Origin: Bacteroidota bacterium
Lineage (GTDB): Bacteria > Bacteroidota > Bacteroidia > Cytophagales > Cyclobacteriaceae
Assembly: GCA_023393375.1 (NCBI GenBank)
Contig: JAEWLI010000216.1
Location: forward strand, 1-32,460
Length of the DNA stretch: 32,460 nucleotides
Direction: 5' to 3'
Positions 7,738-15,573 of the stretch are shown here, in pieces (the first letter of the stretch is position 1; each line of letters opens with the position of its first letter). Made by a program: the position numbers and the translations under genes. The notes below the pieces were generated by a model, which was not told where the DNA came from, did not search any database, and was given only the letters and a program-made list of their open reading frames with translations.

Positions 7738-8135
7738 AATTGGATTGATTAACTCCTATATCAAACCATATTTTTAAAAAATGTTTGAGAAGAATAATAG
7801 TTTAATGAACTTAATTTAATTAGGTTTATATAAGTTGACTTTCTTCATGATGAAGATAATCCATTTTTTTCAAAGCATAGGTACCGGAGAAACGTTTAAT
7901 TAATCGTGGGAATTCTATTGCTCCCATTAATAATAGGATATACCCCAAAAGTTCTGTCCCTTCTTCTGAAACATTTTTCGCTGATCTAGGTAGAACTAGA
8001 ACTATTTTCAAACTGACACTTGGTTCCTTTAAATGGAAGGAAAAATCGGTGAAACATATTGCTTTCCAGGTAAATAGCAATTATTTGATGTTGATGTTTT
8101 ATTTAACATGTATTTTTGTGATTAAAACCCTCAGA
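7738..8135. other. Divergent intergenic stretch with a doubtful small reading frame
   Basis: About 400 bp between the leftward VTT gene and the rightward CBM9-like gene. A leftward open frame of 84 codons spans 7826-8080 (ends 'YLHHEESQLI', one hydrophobic patch 'LLGYILLLMGAIEF'). It matches no family I recognise and would run into the promoter zone of the neighbouring gene, so I do not call it. The right end carries a good promoter match (listed separately). Confidence 0.45.
8091..8118 (+). promoter_or_regulatory. Bacteroidota-type promoter for CBM9-like gene
   Basis: TTG at 8091-8093, a 17-bp spacer, then TATTTTTG at 8111-8118, a perfect TAnnTTTG -7 element. The expected transcription start is near 8125, about 11 bases before the ATG at 8136. 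This argues against the longer in-frame start at 8049, which lies upstream of the promoter. Confidence 0.5.
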
Positions 8136-8771
8136 ATGAAAAATATAGTTGTGCCAATATTAAATTTCAGAACAGGAGTAGGTCCTGATAATATAAAATC
8201 AATCGATCTATTGGAGCGTGAGGAAATTGGAAATACGCCGTGGGGCAGTTATAAAGACAAACCAAATGTGCAATTTTCAATAGCGCACAACCATAAATTC
8301 ATAATGCTAAAATATTATGTTAAGGAAAAATTTGTTCGCGCAAAATACGACACCACCCATGATCCAGTATATAAGGATAGTTGCGTAGAGTTTTTTATAT
8401 CTTTTAATAAAGATGAAAACTATTATAATCTTGAGTTTAACCTTTTAGGATGTTGTTTGGCAGCATACGGTCCTGATAGATTTACACGGGACCAGATTCC
8501 CGTGCATTTACTCGAGCAGATAGACCGGGAGATAATCATAAGAAAAAACAATAATAGTATATATTCTTGGGAATTGATGCTAAATATCCCCATTACTGTC
8601 TTTTTTAAGCACTCTTTCACGGCTTTTAGCGGTTTAGAAGGTAGGGCTAATTTTTATAAGTGTGGCGATGAATTACCGGAGCCACACTATTTATGTTGGA
8701 ACCCGGTCTTATCTAAAGTGCCGAACTTTCACTTTCCAGACAGTTTTGGTTCCATAAATTTTTCCACATAG
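8136..8771 (+). CDS. CBM9-like (DOMON-fold) protein
   Basis: 211 aa from the ATG at 8136, chosen over an upstream start at 8049 because a good promoter lies between them and because family members start shortly before the 'NTPWGSY' segment. The beta-sandwich signature is clear: 'AKYDTTHDPVYKDSCVEFFI', then 'YYNLEFNLLGCCLAAYGPDR', then a late 'SWELMLNIPI' strand. This resembles stand-alone CBM9-like proteins of Bacteroidota, related to the carbohydrate-binding module family 9/DOMON fold. No signal peptide is visible, so it may be cytosolic; its ligand is unknown. It ends with the usual 'PHYLCWNPV' type tail. Stand-alone transcription unit. Confidence 0.75.
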   Translation: MKNIVVPILNFRTGVGPDNIKSIDLLEREEIGNTPWGSYKDKPNVQFSIAHNHKFIMLKYYVKEKFVRAKYDTTHDPVYKDSCVEFFISFNKDENYYNLEFNLLGCCLAAYGPDRFTRDQIPVHLLEQIDREIIIRKNNNSIYSWELMLNIPITVFFKHSFTAFSGLEGRANFYKCGDELPEPHYLCWNPVLSKVPNFHFPDSFGSINFST

Positions 8772-9171
8772 CACTTAATAAGTGGCTTAATTTACAACCA
8801 TTATTTCCATGTTTTCGTAAAATAATTCAAAATCAATTACCAAACCCAACAGAGAAGCATCAGAGATAGATAATAATCTATTTAAAGCAGTATTCAACTA
8901 CTTATAAACAATCCTAAACAATACGGTACGTGAGAGGTTAAATTGGAAACCACAATCGGAAGTATTTTTTAATCTAAAAAACAAAATGAACTTAATAAAT
9001 TTGATTAATACAATTAATTTTTAAAATATTTCTAAATTCGTTTTGATAAATAAACTAGATACAGTAACTTTACGAGCGTTAATTACAAATTAATCTTAAT
9101 AAAGTATAAATCCGGCAAAAAAATTGATTTTTTAGGTTCATCAATTAATAAAAACATTTAACATATATCCT
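8772..9171 (+). other. Intergenic region of 400 bp upstream of the response regulator
   Basis: No gene seen; very AT-rich. It holds two possible -7 elements for the downstream operon: TAAATTTG at 8996-9003 (perfect match, no clear -33) and the better-spaced site at 9042-9072. A 7-bp inverted repeat (AATTGAT at 9122-9128, ATCAATT at 9140-9146) would fall in the 5' untranslated leader. The long leader is unusual beside the short leaders elsewhere in this window. Confidence 0.5.
9042..9072 (+). promoter_or_regulatory. Likely promoter of the response regulator/sugar transferase operon
   Basis: TTTG at 9042-9045, a 19-bp spacer, and TAACTTTA at 9065-9072 (one mismatch to TAnnTTTG). Transcription would begin near 9079, leaving a leader of about 90 bases before the GTG start. 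Confidence 0.4.
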
Positions 9172-9621
9172 GTGATACCGATTTTAAAAAGTTCTGCAAA
9201 AGCCAAATCTAAATTTAAGAAGAAGATTCTGGCATTGGATGACGACATAAGCATTAGAGCTTTGTTGGAAATCCTTCTACAAAGGAAATATGAAGTCATC
9301 ACAAAAGAAGATGGAATCCAGGCAATGCTCTGGTTAGAACAAGGGAACATTCCAGATCTTATTGTCGCTGATATTCAGATGCCAAAGATGAACGGAACGG
9401 ATTTTGTCAATATGATCAAAAAAAGTGGGTATTTTAGGGATATCCCTATTGTGATGTTGTCTGGTCTTGATGATCCGTCAATTAAAAAACAATGTTTAGA
9501 AGCAGGTGTTAAAAAGTTTTATCAAAAACCATTCAACCCGAATGATTTGTTGGCATATATAGAAAAAATGTTTGAAGATGACATTGAAGAAATAAACGCC
9601 AATAATTTCAAGTATGCTTAA
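9172..9621 (+). CDS. Single-domain response regulator (receiver only)
   Basis: 149 aa, one receiver domain and no output domain. All phosphorylation residues are present: acidic pocket Asp23/Asp24 (ALDDDISIR), phospho-acceptor Asp67 (LIVADIQMP), Ser97 (IVMLSG) and Lys119 (YQKPF). It is therefore expected to accept phosphate from a histidine kinase, which is not in the window. The start is a GTG at 9172: an in-frame stop lies at 9133-9135 and no ATG occurs before residue 52. A basic N-terminal tail (SSAKAKSKFKKK) precedes the domain. The last 8 bases overlap the start of the receiver-sugar transferase gene, so the two are translationally coupled. It probably acts by protein contact, most simply with that neighbour. 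Confidence 0.9.
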   Translation: MIPILKSSAKAKSKFKKKILALDDDISIRALLEILLQRKYEVITKEDGIQAMLWLEQGNIPDLIVADIQMPKMNGTDFVNMIKKSGYFRDIPIVMLSGLDDPSIKKQCLEAGVKKFYQKPFNPNDLLAYIEKMFEDDIEEINANNFKYA

Positions 9622-10747
9622 TCAGCAGGTATTAATAGCAGATTCAGAAAATTTTTCTATCGATAATAATGCCATCAAAGACCGTCACACTATATTATAT
9701 ATTGGTGGGGCTAAAAGAGGATTACATGAAGAATTGATAGCTTATGGGTATAATATTCTATCTTTTAATCTATCTTTTCCAGCGGATTTGTGGCTAAAAT
9801 ACAATGCTCTTTCCAATACCTCCTTGCCAGAAGCGGTAATTTGTGATCTTGAATTACCCGATACCGATGCTTTTGCTTTATTTGAAAGCCTCAGAACCAA
9901 TGAAAGACTTAAACAAGTGCCTTTTATTGTGATTGCACAACGGTATAATAGTGTGGACAAAATAAAAGCTTTTCAACTGGGTGTTGATGATTTTTATTCT
10001 TTTGAAGTATCGGCTGATGATTTGCACAATAGGATTTCGATCTTACAATCCATAAAAAAAGAAAAAGCATCCACTGATATAAAAAAAGATATTCCGGTTA
10101 CATTATCTTATAAGGTGCATTGGCCTAAAAGACTGTTTGATATTCTTTTTTCCCTTAGCTTAATTATCCTGTTGAGCCCCTTATTAATATTTCTTGCCAT
10201 ACTGGTAAAAATTGAATCAAAAGGTCCTGTATTTTATATATCTAAAAGGGTAGGCACCGGATATAAGATTTTTAATTTCTTTAAGTTTCGAACCATGCAA
10301 AAAGATGCGGATTCGAAACTTGAATCAATCATGCACTTAAATGAATACATTCCAGAACAGGGCAAGCCGTCATTTTTTAAAATGGAAAATGACCCTCGCG
10401 TAACCAGGTTGGGCAAAATTCTTAGAAGAACTTGTCTGGATGAACTACCTCAATTATTTAATGTATTGAAAGGCGATATGTCTGTAGTGGGCAATCGTCC
10501 GCTGCCATTATATGAAGCAGAAAACCTCACTACTGACTTATGGGTAAAACGTTTTCTTGCTCCTGCTGGTATTACAGGATTATGGCAAATCTCCAAACGG
10601 AAAGCATATACCATGTCAGAAAGGGAAAGAAAGGAACTTGATGTAGCATATGCCGATAGGGCTTCCCTATGGTTTGACCTGATCATTATAATAAAAACAA
10701 TTCCAGAAGTGTTTGCTTACTTCAGACCCACCAGTTTAAAGAGATAA
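9614..10747 (+). CDS. Degenerate receiver fused to polyprenyl-phosphate sugar transferase
   Basis: 377 aa, two parts. Residues about 25-147 have the receiver fold: Asp78 in VICDLELPD aligns with the phospho-acceptor, but the acidic pocket is Gly31/Gly32, the conserved Thr/Ser is Ala108 and the conserved Lys is Phe130, so ordinary phosphorylation is unlikely. Residues about 170-377 are a bacterial sugar transferase (WcaJ/PglC-type monotopic phosphoglycosyl transferase): a membrane hairpin helix (about 174-200), KRVGTGYKIFNFFKFRTM, DPRVTRLGKILRRTCLDELPQ with the catalytic Asp276-Glu277 pair, and 'GDMSVVGNRPLP'. Such enzymes move a sugar-1-phosphate from a nucleotide sugar to undecaprenyl phosphate, the first step of exopolysaccharide or O-unit synthesis. 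No glycosyltransferase, flippase or polymerase gene is adjacent. Confidence 0.9.
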   Translation: MLNQQVLIADSENFSIDNNAIKDRHTILYIGGAKRGLHEELIAYGYNILSFNLSFPADLWLKYNALSNTSLPEAVICDLELPDTDAFALFESLRTNERLKQVPFIVIAQRYNSVDKIKAFQLGVDDFYSFEVSADDLHNRISILQSIKKEKASTDIKKDIPVTLSYKVHWPKRLFDILFSLSLIILLSPLLIFLAILVKIESKGPVFYISKRVGTGYKIFNFFKFRTMQKDADSKLESIMHLNEYIPEQGKPSFFKMENDPRVTRLGKILRRTCLDELPQLFNVLKGDMSVVGNRPLPLYEAENLTTDLWVKRFLAPAGITGLWQISKRKAYTMSERERKELDVAYADRASLWFDLIIIIKTIPEVFAYFRPTSLKR

Positions 10748-11284
10748 GGGATCCTCATTTTCTGAAATTTGGGCAAAAATCTGCGCCAGGTTAAAAAATC
10801 CAATTGATGATTTATATGATTTAAATAAGTTGACCGTTACCTGATTATAAATCTCAGTTAATGAAGAAAGCATTTTTGCCTTCACATTTTCATGATCTTT
10901 AAAAATTTCGAAAATGTTCACTTTAGGAATGACATATAACTCTGCAGATTCTGAATCTACTATGGCATTGAATATCCGATGAGAAGATTCCACCAGTGCA
11001 TTGGTGCCAAAAGCTTCACCTGAGCGAACCAGGCGTAGCAACTCCAGTTTATCCCTTATGTCAATATTCAAACTAATCTTTCCGCTTTTTACCAGATACA
11101 CTGCATTACTTGGATCTCCCCGCAGGAATACAGCCTCATTGTTGGTATACTCTCTCAAGTATAAGTAAGGAAGAAAATAAGCCATCTCCTTATAAGACAA
11201 CTTATCAAAAACTTTCACTTTCGAAAGAAACCTAAAAAGGTTTATTTCTTTAGGTGTGTAAGATTTCTTAAACGGGTTGTTCAT
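10736..11284 (-). CDS. Cyclic-nucleotide-binding-fold protein without DNA-binding domain
   Basis: 182 aa. Residues about 20-140 form a cNMP-binding (Crp/Fnr-type) beta barrel: 'VFLRGDPSNAVYLVKSGKIS', then GEAFGTNAL (89-97) with Glu90 and Arg103 where the phosphate-binding cassette keeps Glu and Arg. The rest is helical (to 'FAQISENEDPLSL') with no recognisable helix-turn-helix, so it is not an ordinary Crp-type transcription factor. The altered cassette (RIFNA instead of R-S/T-A) leaves ligand binding open. Its start overlaps the tilS stop (ATGA, 11281-11284), so the genes are coupled. Its 3' end overlaps the sugar transferase gene on the other strand by 12 bp (10736-10747). Confidence 0.8.
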   Translation of the reverse strand: MNNPFKKSYTPKEINLFRFLSKVKVFDKLSYKEMAYFLPYLYLREYTNNEAVFLRGDPSNAVYLVKSGKISLNIDIRDKLELLRLVRSGEAFGTNALVESSHRIFNAIVDSESAELYVIPKVNIFEIFKDHENVKAKMLSSLTEIYNQVTVNLFKSYKSSIGFFNLAQIFAQISENEDPLSL

Positions 11285-12609
11285 ATTTCCCTTGCTGTTA
11301 TTTCAAATACTTTTTTTGTAGCAGGTGTTATTTTAAAGCGGTCATCTGTTCTGTAGCCGATTATCCAAACGATTTCACCACCTGAAATTAGTACCTTTAT
11401 ACGTTCTTTCAAGTTTAAGGGAATTTTCTCATCTATCATAAAGTCACTCACCTTTTTTTTCTGCTTCATGCCAAAGGGAACAAAACGGTCGCCATGTTGC
11501 CAGTTTCTAATCTGTAGCGGAAATTTGAGCAAATCAAAATCAAGACAAGCTGTTTCGTGATTTCTTCTGATAGTGTACCCCGCTACCTCTTTAATTGTGC
11601 AGAAATATTGATGAATATCATCAGATATCATTTTACAATTTTCATCACAAAATATCACCTCTTCATTTCTTTGAGGATGTGGTGAAATAAAGAAATAGCG
11701 TCTGTCAATATTTAAACGATATTTATGAGAAAAGAAAATAGCACCAGTCTTTGTGAGACTTTCTATTATTTCTTCACATTGATCAAAATTAAACCCAAAT
11801 TCTTTAATCAGTTCGAATAAGAGTGGAGCAGGTTCTTTTTGTTCAGTAAAAGCTATTTTATCAAGCAAATAATCTTTTCCGTGTTTTTGGACAATGTCAC
11901 CTTTTAGCCTTGATAAGGTTTCATGATATATTTTCTCGGCAAACCTTAGCCGTGTTATTGATTTTCCAAGTGTTTCGAAAAGCGAAGGATTGATACTGAG
12001 TAGTTCAGGTACTACTTTATGTCTGATCAAGTTTCTTTGAAAAGCATTATCCTCATTCGATTTGTCATCACGCCAGTTTAAATGATGATCTTTTGCATAT
12101 TGTACTATGGCAGTTTTAGTTGTAAAAAGTAAAGGTCGGATGATATCTTCTCTTTTTGGAGCTATTCCCCTTAAACCTGATATTCCGGTACCTTTAGTAA
12201 GGTTCAGTAAAATGGTTTCAAGTACATCACCCAAATGATGTGCCGTAGCAATATATTGATAATTTTCCTTGGATTTAATTTTGTTAAACAAATCATACCG
12301 CAATTCCCGGGCTGCCATTTCAATGGAAAGTTTATTCTTACGGGCGTATTCATGAGTATCAAATTGCTTAACAATTATTGGTATCTTGTATATTTCTGCA
12401 GTTGTTTTTGCCGTTTCTTCATCAAGATCGGAATCTTTACCTCTTAATGAGAAATTACAATGCACAAGTCCAAATTGAAAGCCAGCTCGATAAAAAAGAT
12501 CGGCCAAAACCACCGAATCGACCCCGCCACTAAATGCCAAAAGTATCTTGTCATCAGGATTAAAAAGGGCATGTTTTTTGATAAATCTGGTAAAATGCGC
12601 AATCATCAC
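11281..12609 (-). CDS. tilS: tRNA(Ile)-lysidine synthetase
   Basis: 442 aa. The N-terminal PP-loop ATPase domain has the signature AFSGGVDS (residues 25-32), then 'LVHCNFSLRGKDSD' and 'ATAHHLGDVLETILLNL', as in TilS. The enzyme ligates lysine to C34 of the CAU-anticodon tRNA-Ile, turning it into an AUA reader. The end carries the TilS C-terminal substrate-binding region ('RNWQHGDRFVPFGM', 'KKVSDFMIDEKIP'). Length is normal. The first two codons are both Met, so the exact start is uncertain by one codon. It is divergent from the OstA-like gene with only 37 bp between start codons, and overlaps the downstream cNMP-fold gene by four bases. Essential, cytosolic. Confidence 0.95.
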   Translation of the reverse strand: MMIAHFTRFIKKHALFNPDDKILLAFSGGVDSVVLADLFYRAGFQFGLVHCNFSLRGKDSDLDEETAKTTAEIYKIPIIVKQFDTHEYARKNKLSIEMAARELRYDLFNKIKSKENYQYIATAHHLGDVLETILLNLTKGTGISGLRGIAPKREDIIRPLLFTTKTAIVQYAKDHHLNWRDDKSNEDNAFQRNLIRHKVVPELLSINPSLFETLGKSITRLRFAEKIYHETLSRLKGDIVQKHGKDYLLDKIAFTEQKEPAPLLFELIKEFGFNFDQCEEIIESLTKTGAIFFSHKYRLNIDRRYFFISPHPQRNEEVIFCDENCKMISDDIHQYFCTIKEVAGYTIRRNHETACLDFDLLKFPLQIRNWQHGDRFVPFGMKQKKKVSDFMIDEKIPLNLKERIKVLISGGEIVWIIGYRTDDRFKITPATKKVFEITAREI

Positions 12610-12630
12610 TTAAATATATCTTTTTTATTC

Positions 12631-12638
12631 TAATTTTG
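12631..12638 (+). promoter_or_regulatory. -7 promoter element of OstA-like gene
   Basis: TAATTTTG is a perfect TAnnTTTG element only eight bases before the ATG at 12647. With the usual start about 5-7 bases after the element, the transcript would have almost no 5' leader. No clear -33 TTG is seen at the normal distance. Confidence 0.5.
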
Positions 12639-12646
12639 AAGCAAAA

Positions 12647-14278
12647 ATGCGGTATTTCAAAATATATATCCTACTAGTTTACCTGCTTGTTTTGTCAGGT
12701 TCGCTGCTTGCGCAACAAGGCAGAAAGATTGATATTGTGCAAGGGGGGCATGTAATGGAGGGGGTGTTTCGAAATAACCAGCGATTTGACAGATTAATAG
12801 GTGATGCAGACAAACGGGTAATATTTAAACAAAATACTACCACTATTTACTGTGATTCAGCTTTTTTATATCGTGAGCAAAACAGAGTGGAAGCTTATGG
12901 AAATGTAAAAATCATAGAAAAAGATACTATTACCATCACTGGCAGGAAATTAGTGTATGAAGGTAATTCAAAAATCGCACAAATGCTTGGCAACGCAGTT
13001 TATAAGGATCCCAGCCTGACTATCGAATCTGATGCCATGCAATATGATATGTTAAATAATCTGGCAAGTTATTCTGAACGTGGAAAATTATTTGATGAGG
13101 TGAATACGCTCACAAGTGACATAGGAAGTTATCATACCGAGTCTAAATTTGCAGCTTTTAAAGATCGTGTCGTGTTGGTTAATCCTGAACATACTTTATA
13201 CTCCGACACACTACAATACAATACTGTTTCAAAAATTGCTTACATAAGAGGGCCATCTACCGTAATTTCCAAGGAAGATAGTTCTGTATTTCGTTTTCAC
13301 GAAGGTGAGTTAAACACCCTTCAAGATGTTTCAGTTTTTGGAAAAGGCTATATCGAAACAGCTTCATATATTCTGGAGGGAGATACTTTGTTTTCTGACG
13401 ATGCTAACAGGTTTTATTCAGCTACCAGTAATGTTAAATTGATCAGTAAAGAAGAAAATATTATTATAACAGGAGATTTGGGCCAGTATTGGAAAGATCA
13501 GGGTCTGACCAAAGTTTCTGGCAGTCCTATCATGAGAAAGATTATGGAAACTGATACCCTATATGTGGCTGCAGATACCCTGGTATCGATTGATTCCAAA
13601 ATTATCGAAGAACGCCGCATACTTGCTTATCATCAGGTAAAGATATTTAAACAGGAAATGCAGGGGATCGCAGATTCTATTGCTTATCATTCTTCCGATT
13701 CCATTATTTATTTTTATATGGACCCTGTATTGTGGTATAATGAGAATCAGATTGAGGCCGATTCCATCAATATGAAATTGGTAGATGGGGGAATGGACAA
13801 GATGAACCTTGATGTAAATTGTTTCCTGATATCCAAAGATACAATGCTTCAAACTTTTAACCAGGTAAAAGGGCGGGAAATGACCGTCTATTTTAAAAAT
13901 AATCAATTGGATAACGCTTATGTATTTGGCAATGGAGAATCTGTGATGTTTGCTGCCGATGATAAAGACAATGCTTTGATTGGGTTAAATAAAATATTGT
14001 GCAGTAGTATGACCATCAGGTTTAAAGATGGGCAGTTTAATAATGCATCTTTTTATACCAAACCGGAAGCTTCATTTATTCCCCCACATGAAATAAAACC
14101 TCCTGATAAAGAGTTGTCCGGATTTAATTGGAGAAAGGAAGAACGGCCAGAAAAACAGGATATTTTTAAGAAAAGGACAAAAAAAGAAGAACCGACAAAT
14201 ATAATAGATGTTATCAAAGAAATACTTCCTGAGATGCCGGGAGCTGCTAATTTAGCCCCTTTGATACCTGTGAAATAA
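12647..14278 (+). CDS. OstA/LptA-like periplasmic protein
   Basis: 543 aa with a cleavable signal peptide (about residues 1-23, ending LLAQQ). The mature protein is a long run of beta strands with OstA-type repeats: 'YCDSAFLYREQNRVEAYGNV', 'LYSDTLQYNTVSKIAYIRG', 'IEADSINMKL'. It fits the family of Bacteroidota OstA-like proteins, about 550 aa, much longer than E. coli LptA (185 aa). LptA-type proteins form the beta-jellyroll bridge that carries lipopolysaccharide to the outer membrane; a long member could span the periplasm as one chain, which is inference. The last 60 residues are Lys/Glu/Pro-rich. It stands directly upstream of bamD, 117 bp away, keeping envelope-assembly genes together. 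Confidence 0.82.
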   Translation: MRYFKIYILLVYLLVLSGSLLAQQGRKIDIVQGGHVMEGVFRNNQRFDRLIGDADKRVIFKQNTTTIYCDSAFLYREQNRVEAYGNVKIIEKDTITITGRKLVYEGNSKIAQMLGNAVYKDPSLTIESDAMQYDMLNNLASYSERGKLFDEVNTLTSDIGSYHTESKFAAFKDRVVLVNPEHTLYSDTLQYNTVSKIAYIRGPSTVISKEDSSVFRFHEGELNTLQDVSVFGKGYIETASYILEGDTLFSDDANRFYSATSNVKLISKEENIIITGDLGQYWKDQGLTKVSGSPIMRKIMETDTLYVAADTLVSIDSKIIEERRILAYHQVKIFKQEMQGIADSIAYHSSDSIIYFYMDPVLWYNENQIEADSINMKLVDGGMDKMNLDVNCFLISKDTMLQTFNQVKGREMTVYFKNNQLDNAYVFGNGESVMFAADDKDNALIGLNKILCSSMTIRFKDGQFNNASFYTKPEASFIPPHEIKPPDKELSGFNWRKEERPEKQDIFKKRTKKEEPTNIIDVIKEILPEMPGAANLAPLIPVK

Positions 14279-14381
14279 AATATTAAAGATGCTTGCTCGT
14301 TTTTATCCTTAATAAATTGGTTATAATGTTTATTTTTCTTTCTAAGAATTCATTTAATTAAGAATTTTGAAAGTTACTTCT

Positions 14382-14389
14382 TATATTTG
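14382..14389 (+). promoter_or_regulatory. -7 promoter element of bamD operon
   Basis: TATATTTG, a perfect TAnnTTTG match, ends six bases before the ATG at 14396. The transcript would start at or within a base or two of the start codon. The -33 region is weak (TTTTG at 14365-14369 is too close). Confidence 0.55.
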
Positions 14390-14395
14390 CAACTT

Positions 14396-15229
14396 ATGTT
14401 TAAAAAGGTATATCAGTTAGTTATTGTTGGCCTCATTGCTGTTTTAGTACTGGGATCTTGTTCCACTAAATTTCGGAAAGTTCAGAAAAGTACTGACTGG
14501 AAAGTTAAGTACAATGCAGCCATGGCCTATTACGAAAATGAAGATTATTATAAAGCTTCAATATTGTTTGAAGAAGTACTACCAATAATGGTAGGAATGC
14601 CAGAAGCTGAAAAAGCACAGTTTTATTTCGCATATTCAAATTATTATCAGGGTAACCGACTATTAAGTGCCCATTATTTTAAATCATTCTTTGATACTTA
14701 CCGCAGAAGTGAATTTGCCGAAGAAGCTTTATTTATGCATGCCTTCTCTTTGTACAGAGACTCTCCAAAATACAATCTTGATCAGACCAGCACAATCGAA
14801 GCAGTAAATGCCATGCAAAGTTTTATCAATTTGTATCCATATAGTGAAAAGAAAGAAGAAGCCAATACCATTATAGATGAGATGCAGGCCAAGTTAGAGA
14901 AAAAAGCTTATGAAAAAGCCAAACAATATTATCGATTGAATAATTTGAATGCAGCTGTAGTGGCTTTTGAGACTTTCCAAAATGGCTATCCTGATTCGAG
15001 AATGGTAGAGGAAGTATCTTATTTAAAAATAGATGCTCAATATAAATATGCCTCTCAGAGTATTACCAGTAGGCAACGGGAACGGTATCAGAAAGTATTG
15101 GAATTTTATGAATATTTTGTAGACAACTTTCCAAATAGCAAATATGTAAGAGATGCAGAAAAAGTATATGAGCAAACCACACAAGCATTAACCCGTTTAG
15201 GAACTAACAGTAATATTGTATTAAATTAA
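14396..15229 (+). CDS. bamD: Outer membrane assembly lipoprotein BamD
   Basis: 277 aa from the ATG at 14396; the earlier TTG at 14387 lies inside the promoter element. Lipoprotein signal with Cys22 (VLGSC), followed by the Bacteroidota BamD opening 'STKFRKVQKSTDWKVKYNAA'. Five TPR-like helical pairs run through the protein ('YYENEDYYKASILFEEVLP', 'YYQGNRLLSAHYFKSF', 'YRLNNLNAAVVAFETFQNGYP', 'VLEFYEYFVDNFPNSKYV'). BamD is the essential lipoprotein of the BAM complex that docks with BamA on the periplasmic face of the outer membrane. Its position before rpoZ and coaBC is a conserved order in this phylum. Confidence 0.92.
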   Translation: MFKKVYQLVIVGLIAVLVLGSCSTKFRKVQKSTDWKVKYNAAMAYYENEDYYKASILFEEVLPIMVGMPEAEKAQFYFAYSNYYQGNRLLSAHYFKSFFDTYRRSEFAEEALFMHAFSLYRDSPKYNLDQTSTIEAVNAMQSFINLYPYSEKKEEANTIIDEMQAKLEKKAYEKAKQYYRLNNLNAAVVAFETFQNGYPDSRMVEEVSYLKIDAQYKYASQSITSRQRERYQKVLEFYEYFVDNFPNSKYVRDAEKVYEQTTQALTRLGTNSNIVLN

Positions 15230-15250
15230 AAATTCAAAGAAAATAAATAC

Positions 15251-15562
15251 ATGGCAACAAATCCGTCTATTATCACCAGAGATATTGATAAAATCGCTGA
15301 ACCAACAGAAAATATTTACGAATCTGTATCGATTATTTCTAAAAGAGCCAGGCAAATTTCTTCTAAGCTAAAAGAAGAATTAAATACTAAGTTGGCAGAA
15401 TTCGCTTCAACGGTAGATAATCTGGAAGAAGTATTCGAAAACCGTGAGCAAATTGAGATATCCAAATTTTACGAAAGGATGCCCAAACCTACTTCGATTG
15501 CTACTGATGAATTTTTGGAAGGAAAGATCATGTTTAGGAAGCCTGAGCCGGAAGATATTTAA
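15251..15562 (+). CDS. rpoZ: RNA polymerase omega subunit, Bacteroidota type
   Basis: 103 aa. The segment 'ENIYESVSIISKRARQISSKLK' is the helix found in omega/RPB6 proteins, followed by a Bacteroidota-type tail with 'KFYERMPKPTSIATDEFL'. Omega helps fold and hold the beta-prime subunit. It sits 21 bp after bamD and 11 bp before coaBC, the conserved order. Another reading frame crossing its 3' end (15444-15629) is not a gene. Confidence 0.88.
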   Translation: MATNPSIITRDIDKIAEPTENIYESVSIISKRARQISSKLKEELNTKLAEFASTVDNLEEVFENREQIEISKFYERMPKPTSIATDEFLEGKIMFRKPEPEDI

Positions 15563-15573
15563 TCAACGATCAT

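Noticed and set aside
7826..8080. 84-codon leftward open frame between the VTT and CBM9-like genes
   Set aside because: No family match, no promoter or start signal; reported only as a remark in the intergenic entry.
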